Source: an uncultured Xanthobacteraceae bacterium (GTDB lineage: Bacteria > Pseudomonadota > Alphaproteobacteria > Rhizobiales > Xanthobacteraceae). Taken from it: 5,224 bases of DNA. The position numbers and the translations under genes were made by a program. This document shows positions 1 through 4,670 of the stretch, one piece after another (position 1 is the stretch's first letter; every line of letters begins with the position of its first letter). The stretch spans positions 1 through 5,224 of the forward strand of contig CATPBC010000306.1 in NCBI GenBank assembly GCA_955652195.1, in the 5' to 3' direction. The notes under the pieces were generated by a model that saw nothing but the letters and a program-made list of their open reading frames with translations, ran no database searches and was not told the origin of the DNA.

Positions 1-87
1 AGGGAGAATTGGGCAGCTCACTTGAAAGTCGCCGTCGCCCAAGCCGGCGTGGTCAATGTAACGACCCTCCGCGGCAAAAAGCGATGA
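1..87 (+). CDS. 3' end of an unidentified protein (partial)
   Basis: The frame beginning at base 1 is open from the window edge to a TGA at 85-87. It gives 28 residues containing WAAHLKVAVAQAGVVNV and ending TLRGKKR. The composition (alternating hydrophobic residues, then a basic tail) looks like a genuine C-terminus, but I do not recognise the family and the rest of the gene lies outside the window. Its stop overlaps the ATG at 84-86 as ATGA, a layout typical of translationally coupled genes. Frame choice rests on protein-like composition only. Confidence 0.45.
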   Translation, partial: RENWAAHLKVAVAQAGVVNVTTLRGKKR

Positions 88-200
88 CAATTTCTGAACA
101 GTTTTGGTGGCTCACACCATTTGTTTCTTTCCTGAGCCTAATGGCTTTTCATGTCCTTTGCCGCACCACGCGCCAACTCGCTCAAAAGCTTTCGCGCTAA
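84..200 (+). CDS. possible 38-residue membrane peptide, ATGA-coupled to upstream gene
   Basis: ATG at 84 shares ATGA with the stop of the preceding frame. The peptide starts MTISEQFWWLTPF, has one hydrophobic stretch at about residues 8-27, and ends with a basic tail (RTTRQLAQKLSR), which would suit a single-pass membrane peptide with the tail in the cytoplasm. No good Shine-Dalgarno precedes the ATG, so expression would depend on coupling. Its last 63 bases overlap the 3' end of the convergent minus-strand gene at 138-401. No family is recognised, and it could be a chance frame. Confidence 0.3.
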   Translation: MTISEQFWWLTPFVSFLSLMAFHVLCRTTRQLAQKLSR

Positions 201-401
201 CAAAACCTGTGCATTACGATCGATGCACGCGCCAAGATCGCCATAGGGGACACTCTTAGTGCCGTATACCACGGAAGAGACATGGATTTTCTTGCCATCC
301 GATACGAAGGAGCCCTCTATCTGTTTCTTTAGAGATTCGTCGTAGAAAGAGATCTGGTCGGTCGCCATGTGTGCACTCCTCTCTGTTGGTGTTGTCGTCA
401 T
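138..401 (-). CDS. hypothetical protein, 76 or 87 residues, with duplicated start
   Basis: The frame reads MATDQISFYDESLKKQIEGS from the ATG at 366-368, continues through a VSDGKKIHVSSV-like beta segment and a PYGDLGACID turn, and ends in a helix (LLARKLLSELARGAAK) with TAA at 138-140. I do not recognise the family, but the mixed beta/alpha composition looks real. Two in-frame ATGs exist, at 401 and 368. Each has the same GAGAGGAG Shine-Dalgarno seven bases upstream, because the start region is duplicated (see the repeat at 366-431). Either start is usable. The upstream one adds MTTTPTERSAH. I think the inner start is ancestral, since the extension is made entirely of the duplicated leader. 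The 3' end converges on the small plus-strand frame at 84-200. Confidence 0.6.
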   Translation of the reverse strand: MTTTPTERSAHMATDQISFYDESLKKQIEGSFVSDGKKIHVSSVVYGTKSVPYGDLGACIDRNAQVLLARKLLSELARGAAKDMKSH

Positions 402-431
402 CTGTGCACTCCTCTCTGTTGGTGTTGTTGT
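366..431 (-). repeat. 33-bp tandem duplication of a Shine-Dalgarno plus ATG module
   Basis: Bases 366-398 and 399-431 are head-to-tail copies matching at 31 of 33 positions; differences are at 369/402 and 396/429. On the minus strand each unit holds ACAACACCAACAGAGAGGAG, then seven bases, then ATG. The period is 11 codons, so the second start stays in frame with the first. Slippage or a small unequal exchange would explain it. Confidence 0.9.
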
Positions 432-531
432 ATCCCAATCTCAGAGACTATCAAAGCGCGAAATGGCCGGTACTCCCCAACCAAACATTCGAGCTTCCCG
501 CGAAAGTCTTTGAGATGCTCTGTGGTCGATG
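402..531. other. non-coding gap between two minus-strand units
   Basis: This holds the upstream region of the minus-strand gene at 138-401 and the end of the ABC pseudogene. A promoter for the former should lie here, but I see no box pair good enough to call. Plus-strand frames through it are antisense shadows. Confidence 0.4.
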
Positions 532-859
532 CTATTCGATTAGGTCGGCGATGGCGAGCGGAGTTTGCGGGATGGTGAGGCCAAGCGCCTTCGCGGTCTT
601 AAGATTGATAAATAGCTCGAAGCTTGTCGGCGCTTGCACCGATAGTTTGCCAGGCTTCGCACCTTTGAAGATGCGGTCGATGTATCCTGTCGCCGGCTGA
701 AAACTTCGAAGTAATCAGGGCCACCCGAGCGCTCTCCGCATACGCCATCAGCACGCCGACGAGCCGCATCCGCTCGGGTTGCTGCGCCTGCGCGGTAAGT
801 GGCCAAGCTGCAGCCGAGCCGCCGAGTAGCTTGATGAGCTCGCGCCGCCTGAGGTACAT
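532..859 (-). pseudogene. ABC transporter substrate-binding protein, internally deleted and frameshifted
   Basis: Intact members are periplasmic solute receptors (ABC_sub_bind type) of roughly 320-330 residues. The start at 859 gives MYLRRRELIKLLGG then WPLTAQAQQPERMR and GVLMAYAES, a twin-arginine-like leader plus the first beta strand. The frame then jumps directly to near the C-terminus. GGPDYFEVF lies in a second frame (699-722), and [35 protein letters not shown] and [15 protein letters not shown] lie in a third, ending at TAG 532-534. The shift between EVF and GYID is explained by one missing base in the 11 bases at 688-698. About 215 central residues, including the ligand-binding core, are gone. 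No Shine-Dalgarno is visible before the ATG. The product cannot function. Confidence 0.85.
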
Positions 860-924
860 CAGGCCGACGGCAACAACTTACCACATTCCTTGATGCTGAG
901 CGGGCGATCTTCGCCACAGCAAAA

Positions 925-995
925 TGGAATGCTCGACTTCCGTTTGGGGTCAAAAGCGGAACATGAAACGCTTTCACCCAATGTCCGCTACGCCT
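925..995. repeat. interspersed hairpin repeat (Bradyrhizobium-type), degenerate
   Basis: The stretch TCCGTTTGGGGTCAAAAGCG at 939-958 holds imperfect inverted arms (TCCGTTT at 939-945 against AAAGCGGA at 953-960). A second imperfect pair joins AGCGGAACAT to ATGTCCGCT (982-990). From memory, closely similar 'GGGTCAAAAGCGGACAT...AATGTCCGCT' sequences are scattered through Bradyrhizobium genomes, often beside decayed ABC receptor genes. Copy number cannot be judged here. It sits between the ABC pseudogene and the hydrolase-like fragment. Confidence 0.5.
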
Positions 996-1013
996 TATGA
1001 AACGGCTGTTGAG

Positions 1014-1125
1014 GACCGCGTAGAGCACCCGTGCGCGGGCCCCAGGCAGGTCGCCGGCAAAATCGCGCAGGAATGCTGCCTCGGTAAGCCTTCCTTCGTC
1101 GCCATCGAAGACATACCTGCTGTGG
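1014..1125 (-). pseudogene. fragment resembling an alpha/beta hydrolase
   Basis: On the minus strand, residues RYVFDGDEGRLTEAAFLRDF then AGDLPGARARVLYAV resemble the cap/lid portion of an alpha/beta-hydrolase family (the 'LTEEAFL..FA.DLP...ARVLYAVQ' region). This is recognition from memory, not alignment. The N-terminal nucleophile region and the C-terminal Asp/His region are both absent. Similarity ends abruptly at about 1014, where the interspersed repeat begins, and at about 1125, close to the start of the plus-strand membrane gene. It is a remnant with no start or stop of its own. Confidence 0.45.
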
Positions 1126-1167
1126 CAGGCGGCGTAGAACACTTGCTTTGTTGGCTCACGCAAAAGA

Positions 1168-1575
1168 ATGAATTTATTGCTGACCATTGTATTTGGCGTC
1201 GTCGGACTGGTTTTGAGCTATGGTTTTTTTATTCCTCCAGAACTCTCAATGTTTCGGCTTATAGCAGTGATTGGAGTGATGGTTGGATATCGAGTGGGTC
1301 AAGTTGTCGGTAGGCTCGTAAGACCATCTCCTAAAAGGTTCCTAATTTTAAGCGTGGGCGCAGTACTTTGCTTTTACTTTGCGTTTGCGTATGCCAGCAT
1401 GATTCAAATGGGATCAGCCAATACATCAGATATCGTGAACTTGGGTGCGTTACTTGGCTTGTGTTTCCTCTCGCTAGGATTTTTATTGCCCTTCACACGC
1501 GTTCTTGTTCCGAACGAAATTGAGATCCTGTGGTCAAAGGCTATTGAGTATTTCGCAAGGCTCTTTCGAGGTTAA
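1168..1575 (+). CDS. hypothetical four-helix integral membrane protein
   Basis: The 135-residue frame starts MNLLLTIVFGVVGLVLSYG and ends EYFARLFRG. Four hydrophobic segments fall at about residues 2-22, 28-47, 57-77 and 92-112. A basic loop (RLVRPSPKR) follows helix 2, and a charged C-terminal segment (VPNEIEILWSKAIEYF) could lie along the membrane. The basic loop suggests the 2-3 loop is cytoplasmic. The ATG is the only reasonable start, but the ribosome site is weak (AAAAGA directly upstream). The gene is visibly AT-richer than its neighbours, with codons such as TTT, TTA and ATA, which suggests separate acquisition. I do not recognise a family. It is intact while neighbours on both sides are remnants. 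Confidence 0.7.
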   Translation: MNLLLTIVFGVVGLVLSYGFFIPPELSMFRLIAVIGVMVGYRVGQVVGRLVRPSPKRFLILSVGAVLCFYFAFAYASMIQMGSANTSDIVNLGALLGLCFLSLGFLLPFTRVLVPNEIEILWSKAIEYFARLFRG

Positions 1576-1787
1576 GCCAACAGAGTTCCCGGAATTGTAA
1601 AACGGGGCAGTCAGGTGGGTTCATTCTGCCGCTCCATGGCAACACGCGGCGTTGAGGGCTAGTACGGTGTCTCGATTTCAACGATGCGCCTCGCGTCGTC
1701 AGGCACTGTCACATCAACAGCCCCGACGATGGCCGGGGCCACTCATTGAGCGGGCGTACAAGCGCTCGCTGGTCCGCCTCGCAAAGT
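1576..1787. other. intergenic region with one GC-rich hairpin
   Basis: No gene is supported here. GCCCCG at 1720-1725 pairs with CGGGGC at 1734-1739 around an eight-base loop. Neither strand has a U-tract after the stem, so it is at best a weak terminator or a structural element upstream of the GTG-started gene. Confidence 0.4.
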
Positions 1788-1793
1788 AGGTGG
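1788..1793 (+). promoter_or_regulatory. ribosome binding site supporting a GTG start
   Basis: AGGTGG lies six bases before GTG 1800-1802. This decides the start of the following gene in favour of GTG over the further-upstream in-frame codon at 1746, whose added residues (SGRTSARWSASQSRW) look like translated leader. Confidence 0.55.
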
Positions 1794-1799
1794 CCCACT

Positions 1800-2015
1800 G
1801 TGGATCGCGCCATATTGGCAGAACATTTGGCACTGGCGGAACGGCACGTCGCCCAGGGTGAGGAGCATCTTGCCCGTCAGCGTAAGCTGATCGCCGATCT
1901 TGAGCGCCACGGCCACGACACCAAACAAGCCCGCGATTTGCTCGCCCAGTTCGAGTCTATGCAGGCGTTGCACATCGGTGATCGCGATCGGCTCAAGAAA
2001 GAACTTGAGGCTTAG
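1800..2015 (+). CDS. small coiled-coil hypothetical protein
   Basis: From GTG 1800 the protein is 71 residues: (M)DRAILAEHLALAERHVAQ, GEEHLARQRKLIADLERHG, then HDTKQARDLLAQFESMQALH and a RDRLKKELEA tail. It is almost entirely helical with heptad-like spacing of hydrophobic residues, broken by one GHDT turn, so a two-helix hairpin coiled coil is likely. Similar 'LAERHVA.GE.HIARQR..V..LERDGHDT..A..LL..FE..QALH..DR..L..EL' proteins are, from memory, common in Bradyrhizobium and related genera, with no known function. The length is complete for that family and no damage is visible. It stands alone, 50 bases before the ligase pseudogene. Confidence 0.75.
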   Translation: MDRAILAEHLALAERHVAQGEEHLARQRKLIADLERHGHDTKQARDLLAQFESMQALHIGDRDRLKKELEA

Positions 2016-2065
2016 GGCCACTTCACTCTCGACTCTTTCAGCACTTAACCTATTAAGCGCCCGTT

Positions 2066-2664
2066 ATGTCGTGGCGTGAGCGTACCCGCCCCGGGCTGGG
2101 AATTATCGAGCCGTGCCGCGGTTGGCTGCACGAAATTAAACATGATGGCTTTCGCATTCTCGCGCGGCGGGATGCGGAGGGCGTGCGGCTGATTACCCGT
2201 GCCGGAAACGATTTCTCGTCTCGCTTTCCCTTTATCGTAATGGCGTTGGGCAAGCTGCCGGTTCGCTCATGCTTGATCGATGGTGAGGCATCGTTTGCGA
2301 CGAGAACGGGCTTGCCGTCTTTGAGCTAATCCGTCGCCACGGCGCGCTCGCCAGCGCGGTTCATTGCGCGTTCGATGTGCTTGAGCTTGACGGCGAGGAT
2401 TTGCGGCGACAGCCAATCGAGAAGCGAAAGGAATTACTTGCCGACTTGTTGCGCGGCTCGCGCCTGAGCATTGTCCTCAATGAGCATTTCGAGGAGGACG
2501 GCGCGATCGTCTACCGCGAGGCGTGCAAGCTCGGTTGCGAGGGCATCGTGTCGAAACGGCTCGGCTCGCCGTATCGCTCGGGACGGTCGCCGCATTGGGT
2601 GAAAGTCAAAAATCCCAAAGCGCCAGTCGTCACGCGGGAGGCCGAGGAGGATTGGGGCGGCTGA
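2066..2664 (+). pseudogene. ATP-dependent DNA ligase, short stand-alone form, frameshifted
   Basis: Intact relatives are short adenylation-domain ligases that join DNA nicks through a lysine-AMP intermediate. The first frame gives RPGLGIIEPC, the catalytic KxDG motif as HEIKHDGFRIL (Lys25), RSCLIDGEA, and then a stop at 2329. The second frame carries on as VCDENGLAVFELIRRHG, FDVLELDGEDL, LNEHFEEDGA, EGIVSKRLGS, HWVKVKNPKAP and VTREAEEDWGG, ending at TGA 2662-2664. Restoring one base at 2290/2291 (GCATC to GCAATC) joins both halves into a continuous 199-residue protein. The stretch between EPC and WLHE is also shorter than I expect (about a dozen residues of the usual proline-rich linker missing). 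All nucleotidyltransferase motifs are still present, so decay appears recent. No Shine-Dalgarno precedes the ATG, so the true start is uncertain. Confidence 0.88.
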
Positions 2665-2849
2665 AACAGCCAGTGTTGCCACTCTTGACGTCCACCAAAG
2701 GTTCACTAATTTTTTAAGTAGTTTGTGACTGTGTGAGAGTATGTCTTGCCGAACCCTGATCGTAACCTGAACAGCCTCGTTGTTTTTCTTATCTTGGACA
2801 CCTCGACAGGCAATTGGTTCGTCAATTCATGGAGATCGTGATGAAGGCG

Positions 2850-3096
2850 ATGAGCAAACAAAATTCGATGTTTCGTTTGCGGCGCACCCGCCGAATAAAT
2901 CAGCACCACTACAGGCGACTGGCGGAGCGTTCGCTGTTCAAATCCTGACTGCGGGGAGTACGAAATTTCAAACTCGGCAGCCGATACCGCCATTTTTCAA
3001 AGGCTTGGCCGCGAGCAGCGCCGCAATGCGCTGAAGAGAGCCAGGCAAGCTGCTAAATGGGGAAAACGCCCAAGGCTTACCACCTACGCAACGTAA
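2850..3096 (+). pseudogene. zinc-ribbon small protein, frameshifted and interrupted by a stop
   Basis: In the frame of 2857-3096 the translation reads NKIRCFVCGAPAE, a TAA at 2896-2898, then DWRSVRCSNPDCGEYEISNS, AIFQRLGREQRRNALKRARQ, and AKWGKRPRLTTYAT with TAA 3094-3096. CxxC (Cys codons at 2869 and 2878) plus CSNPDC (2935 and 2950) is a four-cysteine zinc ribbon. The following basic helix and GKRP..TTY ending match, from memory, a rhizobial family of about 75-80 residues. The best start, ATG 2850, lies in another frame; one extra A in the A-rich run at 2856-2863 would account for this. With both a frameshift and a stop, it is a pseudogene. The competing frame from ATG 2841, reading RLRRTRRINQHHYRRL, is an arginine-rich shadow. 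Confidence 0.65.
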
Positions 3097-3140
3097 TTAC
3101 TGCTGACTAGCAGGGGGGAGCATTGGATTTGGTCGCTCAT
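3084..3140 (-). CDS. 18-residue frame with a strong ribosome site, perhaps a truncated gene start
   Basis: On the minus strand AGGAGG (3151-3156) lies ten bases before ATG 3138-3140, which opens an 18-residue frame beginning MSDQIQCSPLLV and ending at TAG 3084-3086. The ATG overlaps TGA of another minus frame as ATGA (that frame ends GIRKQEATST). This suggests the junction of two coupled genes whose bodies have been lost. No family is recognised. It overlaps the tail of the zinc-ribbon pseudogene, and chance is possible. Confidence 0.2.
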   Translation of the reverse strand: MSDQIQCSPLLVSSNYVA

Positions 3141-3310
3141 GTGCTGGTCGCCTCCTGTTTCCGAATCCCGCGTTCCGCTGCGTCCCGCACCCCTTGAGGT
3201 GGACAGCGTACTGGGAAGAGCATTTGAAGCACTGTATAGCGTCGCTGCCCGTATCATGGGCCAGACGGTTCCCGCCGCGCACACACCGCAGCTACGCCGG
3301 GAGAATTGAG

Positions 3311-3498
3311 CGACGTTTTCCCTCAGCTCATTGGATGTCTGGTTTGTCGTGTGCGACGGCGCCAGTCAGCAATTGGCTTACGTTTATTTCGAGGACGAGC
3401 GGGGGCGGCGATCAGCGGCGAAGCTTGTGGGGGCTTATCTCGTCGTACTCGGGCTATCGATCATCTGCTTTATGAAAATCTCTCCATGCAACGCATAA
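3311..3498 (+). pseudogene. copy 1 of the RRFPPPWS/LAYVYFEDE small-protein family, truncated
   Basis: RRFP (3311-3322) starts in one frame. After eight bases the next frame gives LDVWFVVCDGASQQ then LAYVYFEDERGRRSAAKL, up to about 3432. Intact members, from memory, run RRFPPPWSVEELDACFVVRD, GQ.LAYVYFE.EPGRRSAAKL, LT.DEARRIAANIAKLP, and are roughly 65 residues of unknown function. About 13 bases are missing between RRFP and LD. The conserved C-terminal helix is replaced by an unrelated hydrophobic run (VGAYLVVLGLSIICF) ending at TAA 3496-3498. No start codon or ribosome site fits, so it is non-functional in family terms. Confidence 0.7.
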
Positions 3499-3575
3499 GC
3501 CCTCGCCGCTTCCCGCCGCCTTGGTCAGTCCGTCAAGTCACGCGCGAGGCCGAAGAGGATTGGGGGCGGCACTAA
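3486..3575 (+). pseudogene. chimera: small-protein N-terminus joined to the ligase C-terminal tail
   Basis: The 29-residue frame from ATG 3486 reads MQRISPRRFPPPWSVRQ and then VTREAEEDWGRH, ending at TAA 3573-3575. The first part is the N-terminus of the same small-protein family as the piece just upstream. The second is the terminal tail of the short ATP-dependent ligase, nearly identical to VTREAEEDWGG at 2632-2661. The join lies around 3531-3534. The tail is a second ligase remnant, since its codons differ from the first copy (CGC/GAA versus CGG/GAG). No Shine-Dalgarno is visible. It is most easily read as two decayed genes fused by deletion. Confidence 0.7.
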
Positions 3576-3631
3576 GTTGATGGCCGCACATAGACCGGCC
3601 TCTGGCAAAAACCCCGTTAAGCCACCGCGCC

Positions 3632-3707
3632 GTGAAAATAAAGAGGCCGCCTCACCAAGGCGGCCAAGTTTGGGGATAACCCAAGGTGTCCCGAAACACG
3701 GGACCGT
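3632..3707 (-). ncRNA. candidate structured small RNA
   Basis: Read on the minus strand: a possible promoter (TTGCAC at 3739-3734, 17-base spacer, TAGGAT at 3716-3711), then three successive hairpins. The stems are GTCCCG/CGGGAC (loop TGTTT), TTGGG/CCCAA (loop TTATC) and GGCCGCCT/AGGCGGCC (loop TGGTG), followed by TCTTTATTTT. The product would be about 70 nucleotides. The -35 box matches the consensus at only 3 of 6 positions and the -10 at 4 of 6, so the promoter is weak evidence. No known RNA family is recognised. Confidence 0.22.
3635..3665 (-). terminator. intrinsic terminator-like hairpin, minus strand
   Basis: An eight-pair GC-rich stem (3645-3652 with 3658-3665, five-base loop) is followed on the minus strand by TCTTTATTTT. 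On the plus strand only AAGTTT follows, so the minus direction is favoured. No minus-strand protein gene lies immediately upstream. Confidence 0.5.
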
Positions 3708-3896
3708 CAAATCCTATTTGGTAATTGTGTTGCGTGCAATGACCAAACAAAAAGTACCAGTTGAATCTTTTGAAGTGTTGCAGTGCAATCACCTATCTTA
3801 AATCGGTTTTGTCGGTTATTAGCCGAATAGCGCATTGGAACTGCGGCGCAGGATTTCAATACACTATGATTTGCTCGTTCATCGCGCGGGTAAGAC

Positions 3897-4029
3897 ATGG
3901 CTGCACGCCGCTTCCGCCACCCTGGTCGATCGAGGAATTGGACGCCTGCTTGTCCGCGACCACAGCGGACAGGCACTCGCCTATGTATATTACGGGAATG
4001 AGCCGGGGCGGCGAACGAGGATGAGTTAA
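3897..4029 (+). pseudogene. copy 3 of the RRFPPPWS/LAYVYFEDE family, two frameshifts and truncated
   Basis: ATG 3897 gives MAARRF. One missing C (TTCCG where TTCCCG is expected, near 3912) shifts to PPPWSIEELDAC. A second loss of one or four bases near 3949 shifts to VRDHSGQALAYVYYGNEPGR, which ends RTRMS at TAA 4027-4029. Restoring the frames rebuilds the family's first two thirds almost exactly. The SAAKLL segment and the C-terminal RIAANIAKLP helix are missing here; a matching C-terminal piece is found at 4671. Two independent shifts show this copy is dead. It ends 13 bases before the secreted-protein gene. Confidence 0.75.
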
Positions 4030-4030
4030 A

Positions 4031-4037
4031 GAGGGGG
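4031..4037 (+). promoter_or_regulatory. ribosome binding site of the secreted-protein gene
   Basis: GAGGGGG lies five bases before ATG 4043. It is the best plus-strand ribosome site in the window and fixes the start, which is also where the signal peptide begins. Confidence 0.7.
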
Positions 4038-4042
4038 ACATC

Positions 4043-4342
4043 ATGAAGCGGACTGTCTGTGCATTCGCAGTTGCGACACTGATTTGCGCGGCTACGTACA
4101 AAACGTCTCACGCCGCGCCCATTGCACCGCTAACCGGAATACGAGCAGGGTCCGATAACATTACTCTGGTCTATTCGCATCACTACCGGCACTCGTTACC
4201 AGTAATTATCGTGCCACCCACGCGCCGTTATGGTTATCGCCCTTACTGGTGGCCCCAAGGCCAGTATCATTGGTCTCCCTATGGCCCGGAACGCTGGGGG
4301 TACTGGTGTGAAGGAGCCGGCGCTCATCGGCTAAGCTGCTGA
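4043..4342 (+). CDS. secreted aromatic-rich small protein
   Basis: The 99-residue protein begins MKRTVCAFAVATLICAATYK and has a classic Sec signal peptide: basic n-region, hydrophobic core at about residues 5-17, and likely cleavage after SHA (residues 22-24) before APIAPL. The mature part is rich in Tyr, Trp, His and Pro, for example YGYRPYWWPQGQYHWSPYG and RWGYWC. It has two cysteines in the C-terminal part and no membrane helix, so a periplasmic or surface location is expected. Bradyrhizobium carries many small exported proteins with a similar leader and His/Tyr/Trp-rich tail of unknown function; this is recalled, not searched. The C-terminus (CEGAGAHRLSC) may not be original. It is intact among pseudogenes, with copy 3 of the small-protein family just upstream. 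Confidence 0.75.
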   Translation: MKRTVCAFAVATLICAATYKTSHAAPIAPLTGIRAGSDNITLVYSHHYRHSLPVIIVPPTRRYGYRPYWWPQGQYHWSPYGPERWGYWCEGAGAHRLSC

Positions 4343-4670
4343 GGCCAATCAAAGCGCGCGTTCCGGGTCGTCGGTTACGGATTTGATTATCCAAGTCGTC
4401 ATGGGTGCCCCTTGGTTACGCTCATTGACCTCGCAATAACCGCTCATGTTTGAACCACAGTGGCTCAATCGGAAGTTTCATTAGGATCAAATCAGACGAG
4501 GCGAGATTGCGGTGAAATATCGCCGGAGCTGTTGCAATCTTGAACAGAACGGAAAGCAAAGAGAAGGCCGCCATTTGGTGGCCCTTTAAGTTGGGAACCC
4601 CGGGGGGAGAAAATCTCCGGAGCAAGTGCGATAATATCAAAGCCGCGAGACTGACACAAATCAAGAACCT
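4343..4670. other. 328 bases with no recognisable gene
   Basis: Frames on both strands here open only with TTG codons (plus 4540, minus 4664), overlap each other and match nothing I know. The minus frame contains MKLPIEPLWFKHERLL and a hydrophobic LLSVLFKIATAPAIFH run and might be a remnant, but I cannot support it. A short GGAGA/TCTCC hairpin near 4608-4620 is too weak to name. Confidence 0.4.

Larger units (their letters stand above)
3576..3896. other. gene-free stretch holding a cluster of three stem-loops
   Basis: No protein-like frame is convincing here; the plus-strand frame from TTG 3577 reads through all three hairpins. The stretch contains stems at 3645-3665, 3670-3684 and 3688-3704. 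It becomes AT-richer from about 3705 to 3830, with nothing else recognisable until copy 3 of the small-protein family. Confidence 0.5.

Noticed and set aside
371..700. Plus-strand frame of 109 codons with a [23 protein letters not shown] segment
   Set aside because: It is the antisense of the ABC substrate-binding C-terminus ([14 protein letters not shown] and neighbours); such shadows are commonly misannotated as hypothetical proteins.
540..1187. Long minus-strand frame of 215 codons
   Set aside because: It threads through a hydrolase-like fragment, the hairpin repeat and the wrong frame of the ABC pseudogene; only the 1014-1125 part and GGPDYFEVF are meaningful.
1743..2021. Minus-strand frame of 92 codons
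   Set aside because: It is the exact antisense of the coiled-coil gene, which has a ribosome site and family-like sequence on the plus strand.
2829..2948. Arginine-rich 35-39 residue peptide, with GGAG before ATG 2841
   Set aside because: It overlaps the zinc-ribbon coding in another frame; the cysteine pattern and basic helix of that frame are far more protein-like.
3200..3260. Similarity between the YWEEHLKHCIASLP-like translation and NWAAHLKVAVAQ at the window start
   Set aside because: Only a W-x-x-HLK pattern is shared, with no extended match, so it is probably chance.
3097..3282. Minus-strand frame with CFKCSSQYAVHLKGCG, suggesting another zinc-binding protein
   Set aside because: The start is GTG without a ribosome site, the second cysteine pair is missing and the tail (PAHERPNPMLPPASQQ) looks random; kept only as a doubt.
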